Part shown: one piece after another, positions 1 to 9,451 of the stretch
Layout of the letters: each line of letters starts with the position of its first letter
Numbering within the stretch: the first letter of the stretch is position 1
DNA from: an uncultured Clostridia bacterium
GTDB taxonomy: Bacteria > Bacillota > Clostridia > TANB77 > CAG-508
NCBI GenBank assembly: GCA_947628425.1
Contig: CANQZV010000007.1
Location: 1-34,947, forward strand
Direction: 5' to 3'
DNA: 34,947 nt
The notes under the pieces: generated by a model
The model's input: the letters and a program-made list of their open reading frames with translations, nothing else
Told to the model about the DNA's origin: nothing
Database searches by the model: none
Position numbers and translations under genes: made by a program

Positions 1-204
1 ATAGAATTATAAAAAAGACTATAAATAAAATTAAAATATAAATAATTAAAAATAAGCTTTTAAATTATGTAAGCTGTAATTTTTATATCACATTTTTATG
101 GAAATTTCAACTAATATTTGAAAAAAATATAATTTTTTATCAAATAAAAAACAAGATGTTATCAAACACCTTGCCCCTGTAAATATTTTTATTCTAATAT
201 ATAA

Positions 205-699
205 ATTTTTTCTATATGGAAGTTAGCCAATTCCACAGGTGTAGATTTAAACTTACAATTTCCAGCTGAATGGGATCAAGCAAAAAGAATAAAATATGAG
301 CAAGGCTTTACTTCTCCTGCTCCTCGAGATTTTGTAGGTTCTGGACCTTTGGTAGCTCCTGAATCACTAGCTGTTTACAATTTTACTTTAGCACATAACT
401 TTAGATTAGTTATTGCTTACCATACTCAAGGTAGGGTTATTTATTGGAAGTTTTTAGATTTTAATCCTCCTAACTCTGAGAATATTGGTAAACAATTTTC
501 AAATGTAAGTGGATATAATCTAGAAACTACGCCATACGCTTCTAGCTTTGCTGGATATAAAGATTGGTTTATTCAGCAATATAATAGACCTGGTTATACT
601 ATAGAGGTTGGTTTGGGAGAAAACCCTCTTCCAATATCTCAATTTGATACTATCTACTCAGAAAATATTGGTATACTTGTTCTTGGTTTAATATTATAA
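205..699 (+). pseudogene. 5'-truncated M14 family zinc carboxypeptidase remnant (C-terminal part only)
   Basis: Frame read from ~217 gives WKLANSTGVDLNLQFPAEWDQAKRIKYEQGFTSPAPRDFVGSGPLVAPESLA...AYHTQGRVIYW, resembling the C-terminal half of bacterial M14 peptidases. An in-frame TAA lies just upstream and there is no credible start codon or N-terminal HxxE zinc site. Confidence 0.7.
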
Positions 700-770
700 T
701 ATATATTTTTTAATATAAAAATTATATAATCTACTTCATTATAAATATTAGTTATATATAATTAAGAAAT

Positions 771-812
771 AAAGCAAATTAATTATAGTAAATAATATAA
801 TTAATTTGCTTT
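771..812. terminator. Bidirectional intrinsic-terminator-like hairpin (17-bp perfect stem)
   Basis: AAAGCAAATTAATTATA (771-787) / TATAATTAATTTGCTTT (796-812), between the convergent M14 remnant and desulfoferrodoxin. Confidence 0.75.
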
Positions 813-834
813 GTTTATATATTTTTAGTTATAT

Positions 835-1212
835 TTATTCTACATCTTTTTTCCATAATCCATGTTTATTACAATAGGCATAAATAGTAGAGCCTGGTAC
901 ATATTTACAATGAGCAACAGCATCTTCTCCAGGTTTTAAATAAGTTGTTACTTCTTTTTTTTCAAACACAATGCTAATCCATTCTATATAGTGCTCTTCC
1001 TCCATAACGTGGTTTACTTTTACAAATATTTTTCCATCTTTAACTTCATATGTTGGGACATGTTTCTCTACAGCTGCATCTACTGAATTTGGAATTAATT
1101 CTTTCATTTCTTCACCACAACATGTTATTCTGTTTTCTTCACAATTACAATCTTTTAATACTTTTACAATTGCTCCGCATTTTAAACATTTTTTAATAAT
1201 AAATTCTTTCAT
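835..1212 (-). CDS. Desulfoferrodoxin / superoxide reductase family protein
   Basis: MKEFIIKKCLKCGAIVKV...CC...KHVPTYE...VNHVMEEEHYIEWI...YCNKHGLWK matches SOR center II ligand motifs. Start chosen at 1212 because GGAGG precedes that ATG; the track ORF starts at 1251. Confidence 0.85.
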   Translation of the reverse strand: MKEFIIKKCLKCGAIVKVLKDCNCEENRITCCGEEMKELIPNSVDAAVEKHVPTYEVKDGKIFVKVNHVMEEEHYIEWISIVFEKKEVTTYLKPGEDAVAHCKYVPGSTIYAYCNKHGLWKKDVE

Positions 1213-1284
1213 AACTTTTACCTCCGAAATATATTTTTTTAATTTTATCATTATTTTATATTTAATTCAATAAATTTTATACCA

Positions 1285-1313
1285 TTGACAAACAAAATAA
1301 TAGGTTTTATAAT
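1285..1313 (+). promoter_or_regulatory. Consensus sigma-A promoter for the 61-aa ORF
   Basis: TTGACA (1285-1290), 17-nt spacer, TATAAT (1308-1313). Confidence 0.8.
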
Positions 1314-1344
1314 ATTTATATAAAATTACATTGGAGGTAGGCAC

Positions 1345-1530
1345 ATGTATAGTGAAGAGGAATTTATGGCATTATTACCACGGTCTGAGAGGTATAGTGT
1401 ACATCAATTACCTAAGATTTTGAATCCTTGTCATTTTTCATCTTATTCGCAGAATATTAGTTTGGAAAATCAGGGAAGAGAAATTGAACCTTGTTCAATG
1501 AAATTGCATGATTCTGAACAAGAAACATGA
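1345..1530 (+). CDS. Orphan small protein (61 aa), function unknown
   Basis: ATG preceded by GGAGG; consensus promoter upstream; terminator hairpin immediately downstream. No family recognised. Confidence 0.7.
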   Translation: MYSEEEFMALLPRSERYSVHQLPKILNPCHFSSYSQNISLENQGREIEPCSMKLHDSEQET

Positions 1531-1557
1531 AAAATGGAGACAATATGTCTCCATTTT
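1531..1557 (+). terminator. Intrinsic terminator
   Basis: AAAATGGAGACA-ATA-TGTCTCCATTTT, starting directly after the TGA stop. Confidence 0.85.
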
Positions 1558-1714
1558 ATATTTATTATAATAACTTTTATCGCATTTGATATTTACTATT
1601 TCTAATTACAAACTATAATTTTAAAAAATAAATGATGTCTATACTCTTTATTTTAATAAATATAATTATACCAAACTATTTTTATTTGCCATTATATATA
1701 GTTATAATAATTAA

Positions 1715-2800
1715 TTATTTTTGTTGTAATTCTATATTTATTACTTTTTCTTTTCCTTTTCTATTAACTGTAATATCAATAACATCTTTTGGGTTTTTCA
1801 TATATAAATATTCTTGTAAATCAGACATCTTAGATATATTAACATTATCTATTTTTGTAATAATATCTCCCACTTTTAATTCTGTTCCATAGGCTGGTCC
1901 ATCATCATAAATACTTTCTACATAAATTCCACTTTTTAATTTAGTATTACTGTCTATATATGGTATTACAGATGCATCATATGCAAAAATTCCTAAATAT
2001 GCTTCTTTAAAGCTTCCTGTGTTTTCTAATTTATAAATAATTGGTTTTATTATATTTATTGGTATAGCAAACCCTATTCCATCAGCAGATGTAATTTTAA
2101 CAGAATTAATTCCTATAACTTTACCTTCACTATTAACAAGTGGTCCTCCACTGTTTCCTGGATTAATTGTTGCATCTGTTTGAATTAAATTAGACATATA
2201 AACATAATCATCATTTTCTTGTAATTTTATTGTTCTATTTAGTGCACTAATAATTCCTCCGGTTACTGTCCTTTGGAATTCATACCCTATTGGATTTCCT
2301 ATTGCATAAACTTCTTCCCCTATTCTTATATCTGCTGAATTTCCTATATCTGCACAATAGTCAAAAGTTTCATTTACCTTTATTATTGCTAAATCAGTTT
2401 GTGTATCACTCCATATAACTTTTGCTTTACTTATTCTCCCATTAGGTAATGTAACATAACAAGACTCTTCTCCTGATACATGTTCATTGGTTAATATATA
2501 ACCTCTTTTAGATATTATAATACCAGTTCCTAAACCTAAATCTTCAGATGCATTCATTAAAAAAACTGAACTACCATTATTTTTTAATTTTGAAATACCT
2601 ACTACACAATTAAAATTATTTTCTAATATATCAGTAATTGAATTTTTATTCATATCCTCATAACTATTCTCTAAGGACATATCCGCTTCTGACACTTGCG
2701 TTTGCAAACTTATATAAAATTGATAAATAAAAATTGATATACTTATTACAAAAAATAATTTTAACATTCTTTTAAGAATATATTTTGTTCTTTTTTTCAC
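1715..2800 (-). CDS. HtrA/DegP-like trypsin-like serine protease with PDZ domain, membrane anchored
   Basis: Catalytic triad contexts TNEHVSG, TQTDLAII, NPGNSGGPL; N-terminal TM; C-terminal PDZ-like region. Confidence 0.9.
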   Translation of the reverse strand: MKKRTKYILKRMLKLFFVISISIFIYQFYISLQTQVSEADMSLENSYEDMNKNSITDILENNFNCVVGISKLKNNGSSVFLMNASEDLGLGTGIIISKRGYILTNEHVSGEESCYVTLPNGRISKAKVIWSDTQTDLAIIKVNETFDYCADIGNSADIRIGEEVYAIGNPIGYEFQRTVTGGIISALNRTIKLQENDDYVYMSNLIQTDATINPGNSGGPLVNSEGKVIGINSVKITSADGIGFAIPINIIKPIIYKLENTGSFKEAYLGIFAYDASVIPYIDSNTKLKSGIYVESIYDDGPAYGTELKVGDIITKIDNVNISKMSDLQEYLYMKNPKDVIDITVNRKGKEKVINIELQQK

Positions 2801-2882
2801 ACTAACTCACCTGTTTTTATAGTTTATCCAAATATTGTAATTTTATTTTAAATTTATACATAAACTTTAATATGGTGATTAC

Positions 2883-3876
2883 ATGTTACATTCGTTATTT
2901 ATACTAATTGGTACATTTGTTGGTGCAGGATTTTCATCTCGGAAAAGAAATTTTTAATTTTTTTACTATTTATAATATAAATGGATTATTTTCAATTTTC
3001 ATTTTTTGTGTATTAATGTTTTTTGTTTTTTATAAAGTTTTAAATATAAAGTTATTTTATAATTTAAACAGTTATAGTGATTTTTTAAAATTATTACATA
3101 ATAAATATTCTTTTTTTAATTATAAAATATTTTTATTTATAATTAATTTTTTTCTAGCAATTTCTTTTTATATTATGCTTAATGCATTATGTACATTATT
3201 TAGTTACCAATTTAATTTTCAAAAAATATTAGTTACTATTATTGTAATATATATATGCTACAATATATTTAATAAAAAAAATTTAAAGTTTTTATATATT
3301 ATAAATTCAATGTTAATGCCTATTTTAATAGTTTATATTATTTTTTTATCTTTAAATAATATAAATATTTCAGAAATTGAATTATTTAATAATAATTTTT
3401 TTACATCAATTTTAAGTGGAATATTATATTTTAGTTATAATAGTTTATTAATTATACCTATTTTATTTGAATTAAATATAACTAGTAAAAAAAATAATTT
3501 ATTATTATCTTTATTTTTTTCTATGATTATTTTTACTTTAACTATATTAATTAATTTATTGCTTTTAACATTTTTTAATAGTGTAAAAAACATTGACTTA
3601 CCTATTCTTGCAATCTGTAATACAAAAAATAATATTTTTTCATTTTTATACTTCTTTGTTTTTTTATCTGCAATATTATCAACAATGTTTTCATCAGGTT
3701 TTTCATTTATTGCTAATATTAAAGAAAAAAATAAAAAAATAATATTAATTACTTTCTTATTTTTATCTTTTATTTTTATAGATTTTTCTTTATCAAATTT
3801 AATTGATATTTTCTATCCTATTTTTGGTTTACTAGGATTAGCTCAAATATTTTTAATATTATTAGATAAGTATTGA
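2883..3876 (+). pseudogene. YkvI-like membrane transporter with a +1 frameshift near the N-terminus
   Basis: ATG at 2883 reads MLHSLFILIGTFVGAGFSS, then the frame breaks. The downstream frame continues GKEIFNFFTIYNINGLFSIF to 3876. Removing C2940 restores ...GAGFSSGKEIFNFF. The track ORF 2908..3876 starts out of phase. Confidence 0.65.
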
Positions 3877-3941
3877 AAATTTTATCTAAAACTGATATAA
3901 ATAAGATAACTATTATTTATTTTAAATTGTAAGGAGTATTT

Positions 3942-5111
3942 ATGTCAGTTTTAAAGTTTTCTAATTATAATTTTAAAAATAATAAAAATAAATATTATAT
4001 TATTGCAATTATTATTATTATTGTTTTAATATTATGTTTATTATATTGTTTTAACTCTAATTTTCGAAATTTTATTACTATATACGTTTTTAAAAAGCAG
4101 GTATATCAAGATAATTTAACAACAATTTCACTTAATGAAGGGGAATCATCTTTTGTATACTCTTATGATAAATATATTACAGTTTTAAATAAAAATAATT
4201 TATCTACTTATAATTCTTCTGGAAATCTTGTTTTTGAAAATGAAGTTAATATTTCTTCACCTATATATTCATCTAATAATCGTTTTCTTGCCATTGGAGA
4301 AAAAAATGGAAATCAAGTTTATTTAATTTCCGGATCTAATATTATTTGGCAAGGAACAATTGATGGAGAAATTTCTAAAATAAATGTTAATAACAATGGC
4401 TATGTTTCCATTATTATTTCTGGTACAAGTTATCATTCTATTGTTGTTTCATATGATGCAAAAGGAAAAGAATTGTTTAAAACATATTTATCTAATACAA
4501 CAGCTGTTGATACGGATATTTCAAATGATAATAAATATTTATCAATTGCTGAAATTGATTATTCTGGATCTTTAATAAAATCAATGATTAAAACAATTTC
4601 TATTGAAAAAGCTATATCTGATCCAACAAATTCGGTAATTTATACTTATACAGATGAAAAAAACAATTTAATAATAGATATAAAATATCAAAATAAAAAC
4701 CTTTTATCTTGTATGTATAATAACTCTATTGATTTATTAAATATAAGTCAAGAAGAAAATTCTACTTTAATTAATTTTGAAAATAGTTGCAATTTTTGTG
4801 ATATTAATCTAAAAAATCATTTTGTAACTGCTGCTAATATATCTTCTGGATTTTCTAGTAAAATATCAATTGATATTTATAATACTCAAAATGACTCTGT
4901 TTCAAATTACACCTTTAATGGAACTATTAAATCTTTGTATGTTTATAATGAAAAAATAGCTATTAATACTGGCTCTGAAATTCATTTTATAGGATCAAAT
5001 GGTTGGCTTATAAAAAAATATAGTTCATCTAACCAAATAAATTCAATAACACTAGGCGATAATATTGCTGGTGTTGTATATAAAGATAAAGTTGAAATTA
5101 TTCAATTTTAA
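3942..5111 (+). CDS. DUF5711-like membrane-anchored beta-propeller protein
   Basis: N-terminal TM plus repetitive propeller-like blades; upstream of cvpA; RBS AAGGAG. Confidence 0.6.
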   Translation: MSVLKFSNYNFKNNKNKYYIIAIIIIIVLILCLLYCFNSNFRNFITIYVFKKQVYQDNLTTISLNEGESSFVYSYDKYITVLNKNNLSTYNSSGNLVFENEVNISSPIYSSNNRFLAIGEKNGNQVYLISGSNIIWQGTIDGEISKINVNNNGYVSIIISGTSYHSIVVSYDAKGKELFKTYLSNTTAVDTDISNDNKYLSIAEIDYSGSLIKSMIKTISIEKAISDPTNSVIYTYTDEKNNLIIDIKYQNKNLLSCMYNNSIDLLNISQEENSTLINFENSCNFCDINLKNHFVTAANISSGFSSKISIDIYNTQNDSVSNYTFNGTIKSLYVYNEKIAINTGSEIHFIGSNGWLIKKYSSSNQINSITLGDNIAGVVYKDKVEIIQF

Positions 5112-5135
5112 AAATTAATGTTAGGAGATAATAAT

Positions 5136-5744
5136 ATGAGTTTTATTTTAGATTTACTTATTTTAGCTTTTATTTTAATTACAACTTTTATAGGGTATAA
5201 AATGGGATTAATTAAAGTAGCTTTTGGATTTTTAAGCTTTATTATTGCTTTAATAATTTCTCTTTTACTTTATAAACCAGTATCAAATTTTATTACAAAT
5301 TATACTCCAATACCAGAAACTATTGAAACTCAGATTGAAAAAAGAATTTCTACATCTAATGAAGAAGAAAAAGATAATTTTATTTCTAATTATTACAATC
5401 AAGTAAAAAATTCTTCTGTAAATGTTATTTCTCAAAGTATAACAACTAGTATTATTAATATTGCATCATTGTTAATTGTTTTTATATTAACAAGAATTAT
5501 TTTATTATTTATAAGATTTTCTGGGGATTTGATAGCAAAACTCCCATTTATCAAACAATTTAACCATATTGGTGGTTTTATTTATGGTATATTAGCTGGC
5601 TTTATAGTTATTTACATTATTTTTACAATTATTGCTGTGTTAGCTCCAGTTGTTAATTTAAATAATGTAATCAATTATATAAACTCTTCCATTATTGGTA
5701 ATATTATGTACAATAATAATATTATTTTTATGTTTATTGTTTAA
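5136..5744 (+). CDS. CvpA family membrane protein
   Basis: MSFILDLLILAFILITTFIGYKMGLIKVAFGF..., CvpA-like with four TM segments; AGGAG RBS before ATG 5136. Confidence 0.75.
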   Translation: MSFILDLLILAFILITTFIGYKMGLIKVAFGFLSFIIALIISLLLYKPVSNFITNYTPIPETIETQIEKRISTSNEEEKDNFISNYYNQVKNSSVNVISQSITTSIINIASLLIVFILTRIILLFIRFSGDLIAKLPFIKQFNHIGGFIYGILAGFIVIYIIFTIIAVLAPVVNLNNVINYINSSIIGNIMYNNNIIFMFIV

Positions 5745-5881
5745 TATAATAACAAATTATTTTATTTGTTTACACATAATTTAATTTTCGACTTTTATAT
5801 AAAATAATAATATAAATATTGCTATTTTTATTAAATTTTGTTATACTAAAATCTACAAATATTTTGATAGGAGATTAAGAA

Positions 5882-7153
5882 TTGAATAAAAAAATGTCAA
5901 AAGATGAGGAAAAAAGAAAAAATATAAAAAAGAAAAAAAAGAAGAAGCATAGTATTCTTAAGAAATTCTTGTTAGTATTTTTATTTATAATTATTTGTAT
6001 TGCTACTTATTTTGTATATGGTACAATTAAAAATGGAGGAGGTTTGAGTGGTTTTTTATCTACTTTAATAGGACAAACAACGGAAGAACAACAAAACTTA
6101 GAACCAATTTCTGTATTAATTTTAGGAAGTAGTCAGAACCTTACAGATACTATCATGATTGCTAAATACAATCCTAAAACACAAATGGCTTATTTAGTAT
6201 CAGTACCTAGAGATACTTTTGTAGGTAATTCTAAATATTCTGCTACAGCAAGTGATAAAATTAATTCTTTATACCAAGGACAATATCCAGAAAAAACATT
6301 AAATGCTATTAATAAATTAACCGGACTAGATTTAAAATACTATATTATTGTAGATACAGATGCTTTAAAGGCTTTAGTAGATGCTATTGGTGGTGTTTAT
6401 TTTGATGTTCCTATTAATATGAAATATACGGATAAAAAGCAAAATTTGTATATTAATTTAAAAAAAGGTTATCAATTATTAGATGGTGATAAGGCAGAAC
6501 AAGTTGTTAGATTTAGACATAATCAAGATGGAACTAGTTATTCATATGAATATGGAGATAACGATATTGGTAGAATGAAAACTCAAAGAAATTTCTTAAA
6601 AGCTGTTATGCAACAAACTTTAAAGCCATCAAATATATTGAAAATAGGTGATTTCCTAGATATTGCTCAAAAATACGTAAAAACAAATATACCTTTTAGT
6701 CTATTAAAAGAATACATTCCATCTGCTGTTAATTTTGATACTAACAATTTAGAAACTGGCTCATTACCTGGTTCACCTGAAAAATGTAATGGTGTATGGC
6801 TATATATACAAAATAAAGAAGAATCAGATAAATATATTTCAGAATTAAATCAAAAACTTTTAGGAATTGATGAAAATAATGAAGATTTATCTCAAATTAA
6901 TATAGAATTATTAAATGGTTCTGGAAGTAGCTCTAACTTAACCAAAGTTACTAATCTTTTGAAAGAAAATGGTTATAATGTATCAAAAGTTGGAAATACA
7001 AATACTACATCAAAAACTTCTATTATAAATAAAGGAAAAATATCTGATACAACTCTTTCAAATTTAAAAGAATTAATTGGTACAGGAACTATTACTACTT
7101 CAAAATCAGAATCTAAAATAGATATTACTATAATTCTTGGAAAGGATTATTAA
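5882..7153 (+). CDS. LCP (LytR-CpsA-Psr) family protein with C-terminal LytR_C-like domain
   Basis: LILGSSQNLTDTIMIAKYNPKTQMAYLVSVPRDTFV, INSLYQG, VRFRHNQDG...DIGRMKTQRNFL; TTG start with AGGAG RBS. Confidence 0.9.
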   Translation: MNKKMSKDEEKRKNIKKKKKKKHSILKKFLLVFLFIIICIATYFVYGTIKNGGGLSGFLSTLIGQTTEEQQNLEPISVLILGSSQNLTDTIMIAKYNPKTQMAYLVSVPRDTFVGNSKYSATASDKINSLYQGQYPEKTLNAINKLTGLDLKYYIIVDTDALKALVDAIGGVYFDVPINMKYTDKKQNLYINLKKGYQLLDGDKAEQVVRFRHNQDGTSYSYEYGDNDIGRMKTQRNFLKAVMQQTLKPSNILKIGDFLDIAQKYVKTNIPFSLLKEYIPSAVNFDTNNLETGSLPGSPEKCNGVWLYIQNKEESDKYISELNQKLLGIDENNEDLSQINIELLNGSGSSSNLTKVTNLLKENGYNVSKVGNTNTTSKTSIINKGKISDTTLSNLKELIGTGTITTSKSESKIDITIILGKDY

Positions 7154-7154
7154 A

Positions 7155-7188
7155 AAAATAGAACAAACAATTTAGTTTGTTCTATTTT
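7155..7188. terminator. Bidirectional terminator between convergent LCP and DacA-type genes
   Basis: AAAATAGAACAAAC (7155-7168) / GTTTGTTCTATTTT (7175-7188). Confidence 0.85.
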
Positions 7189-7189
7189 C

Positions 7190-8491
7190 TTAATAATAAA
7201 GTTTATTCCTTTCCTTTTTATTATATTTTTTTATTTTTCTTTTATAATTTTTCTTGCTTTTTTTATTAAAATATATTATATATATTATAATTACAACTAC
7301 TAAAATGCATAATATATTTCTTAATATTTTTGATTCTTCTACATTAGACCCTGCTATTAAATCTGTAGAATATTCTATATCTCCTAATTTATAAGTTATC
7401 TTTCCCACTACTTCACCTTGCGTAATGGGTGCTTTTATATTATAATATTCTGTTTGATGTTGTATTTCATCTACATTATTATTCAGTATATAAACATCTT
7501 TATTATATAAAACATCTAACATATTAGTTTCTTTTGTAGCATTACTAACTTTTACTGTTTCATATTTTTCATTTTTTGTAGAAACTTGCTCATTTTTATA
7601 ATTTTTAAATACATATTCAAACATTTCTTTGGCATCTAAAAACTTTTGACCTTTTATTTTTGCATTCTCTCCCATTACAATTCCTATTAGCTCGATTCCA
7701 TCTTTTTGTACAAATTCAATTACACAATTTTTAGCATCTCCTGTATAACCAGTTTTTCCGCCTATACAATAATCACAATAATAGTTAGATAAATTCTTTC
7801 TTTTCATATAATTAGTAGTTGTAAATACTCTATTTTCACTATCGTACTTATTTGTTTTAGGTAAAGAATAACTTGTTTTTCCAATTATTTTTTTAATAGT
7901 TTCATTTTCTATAGCTTTTTGAGAAATATAATACAAATCTCTTACCGTTGTATAATGTTCTTTTTCTTGCAAACCACTTGGATTAGTAAAGTTACTACCT
8001 TTGCATCCTAATTCTATTGCTTTTGTATTCATCATACTAGAAAAACTTTCTATAGATCCTGCAACATGTTCTGCAAGTACATTTGCAGCATCATTTGCTG
8101 ATGGAATAAGCATTACATTTAATAAATCTTCTACAGTTAATTCTTCTCCAACTTGTAAATTAGCATTTACATACCCAGATGGAACACTTTTAACTGCATT
8201 TTCACTTACTGTTACAATTTCATCTAGTTCACAATTTTCTACTACTAAAATTGCTGTCATTAATTTAGTTAAACTTGCAGGATATATCTTTTTATCTATT
8301 TTTCTTTCATATAAAATTCGTCCTGAATGTGTTTCTGCTAATAATATATTTGGTGCAGATATATCATTAAAAATATCTACATTATTTTCAACTATATTAT
8401 CGCTCTCATTTTCTGAAAATGAGTAAATTGGTAATAAATTACCAATTATAATAATTATTAAAATAATTAAAACTATTTTCTTTATTTTCAT
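7190..8491 (-). CDS. D-alanyl-D-alanine carboxypeptidase (DacA/PBP5-type)
   Basis: SxxK in PASLTKLMTA, SxN in IPSANDAAN, KTG in GGKTGYTG; signal and C-terminal anchor. Confidence 0.92.
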   Translation of the reverse strand: MKIKKIVLIILIIIIIGNLLPIYSFSENESDNIVENNVDIFNDISAPNILLAETHSGRILYERKIDKKIYPASLTKLMTAILVVENCELDEIVTVSENAVKSVPSGYVNANLQVGEELTVEDLLNVMLIPSANDAANVLAEHVAGSIESFSSMMNTKAIELGCKGSNFTNPSGLQEKEHYTTVRDLYYISQKAIENETIKKIIGKTSYSLPKTNKYDSENRVFTTTNYMKRKNLSNYYCDYCIGGKTGYTGDAKNCVIEFVQKDGIELIGIVMGENAKIKGQKFLDAKEMFEYVFKNYKNEQVSTKNEKYETVKVSNATKETNMLDVLYNKDVYILNNNVDEIQHQTEYYNIKAPITQGEVVGKITYKLGDIEYSTDLIAGSNVEESKILRNILCILVVVIIIYIIYFNKKSKKNYKRKIKKYNKKERNKLYY

Positions 8492-8587
8492 TTTTTTACC
8501 CCTTATTTAATTTAGACTATATTACTATATAATATCTTTTATTTTTTTTCAATATTTTTTTATTATATTTTAAAGGAGTGTGATTTT

Positions 8588-9235
8588 ATGTTTGAAAACT
8601 TAACAAAAAAACAGAAAATAATTTTTATAATTATTATTATATTTATGCTTATTGTAATTATCTTTTATCTATATTCAACACTATATAAATATGATAATAA
8701 TATTTTGTATACTGAAATTGATAATAATTTTATAACAGAAAATATTTCTGAGGAAACAAATTCAAATAATTTAATAAAAAATTCTGAAATATTAGTTCAT
8801 GTATCTGGTTGTGTAAAAAATAATACCGTAGTTTCTCTGCCAGAAGGCAGCAGAATAAATGATGCTATAGAAGCTGCCGGAGGATTAACTAGTGATGCTG
8901 ATTTAACAAACATTAATTTAGCTTATATTTTAGAAGATGGTGAAAAAATATATATACCTAAAAAAGGCGAAGAAGAAAGTCAAAATTCAACTGTAAATTC
9001 GGAAATATCTAACACCAATTCATCATCATTAAAAGAATTTTCTAAAATAAATATTAATAAAGCAACTCAAACAGAATTAGAAACCATTCCTGGAATAGGT
9101 CCTTCAACAGCTTTAAAAATAATAAATTACCGCGAGGAGAATGGAAAATTTAAATCAATTGAAGAGATAAAAAATATTTCAGGAATAGGAGATGCAAAAT
9201 ATGAAAATATTAAAGAATATGTAACAATAAAATAA
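8588..9235 (+). CDS. comEA: ComEA family DNA-binding competence protein (SLBB + helix-hairpin-helix)
   Basis: LVHVSGCVKNNTVVSLPEGSRINDAIEAAGGLTSDADLTNINLAYILEDGEKIYIP and ININKATQTELETIPGIGPSTALKIINYREENGKFKSIEEIKNISGIG. Confidence 0.9.
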   Translation: MFENLTKKQKIIFIIIIIFMLIVIIFYLYSTLYKYDNNILYTEIDNNFITENISEETNSNNLIKNSEILVHVSGCVKNNTVVSLPEGSRINDAIEAAGGLTSDADLTNINLAYILEDGEKIYIPKKGEEESQNSTVNSEISNTNSSSLKEFSKININKATQTELETIPGIGPSTALKIINYREENGKFKSIEEIKNISGIGDAKYENIKEYVTIK

Positions 9236-9377
9236 TTTTAAATATATTATTTTTATAAAACCTATAATATTATAGTTAATTTTTTTGTATTTTTTAATTA
9301 TTCTATATATTTTAATATTAAATATTATATTAATTTAATATTTTCCTTTTTCCGTAAGCTTTTCCAGTCTTTTACAT

Positions 9378-9406
9378 TTGACAAATTTTACTTTTCGTTA
9401 TAAAAT
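9378..9406 (+). promoter_or_regulatory. Sigma-A-type promoter for the activase-type gene
   Basis: TTGACA (9378-9383), 17 nt, TAAAAT (9401-9406). Confidence 0.6.
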
Positions 9407-9451
9407 GAAACTTGAACAATAAGTATTTTTATTATTTTTAGGAGGACTTTT

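Noticed and set aside
1632-1892. 86-aa plus-strand ORF
   Set aside because: Largely antisense to the htrA-like gene; low-complexity hydrophobic AT-rich translation, no RBS.
4384-4575. 63-aa ORF inside the DUF5711-like gene
   Set aside because: Alternative frame inside a well-supported CDS.
8001-8426. 141-aa plus-strand ORF antisense to the DacA-type gene
   Set aside because: Fully antisense to a CDS with clear catalytic motifs.
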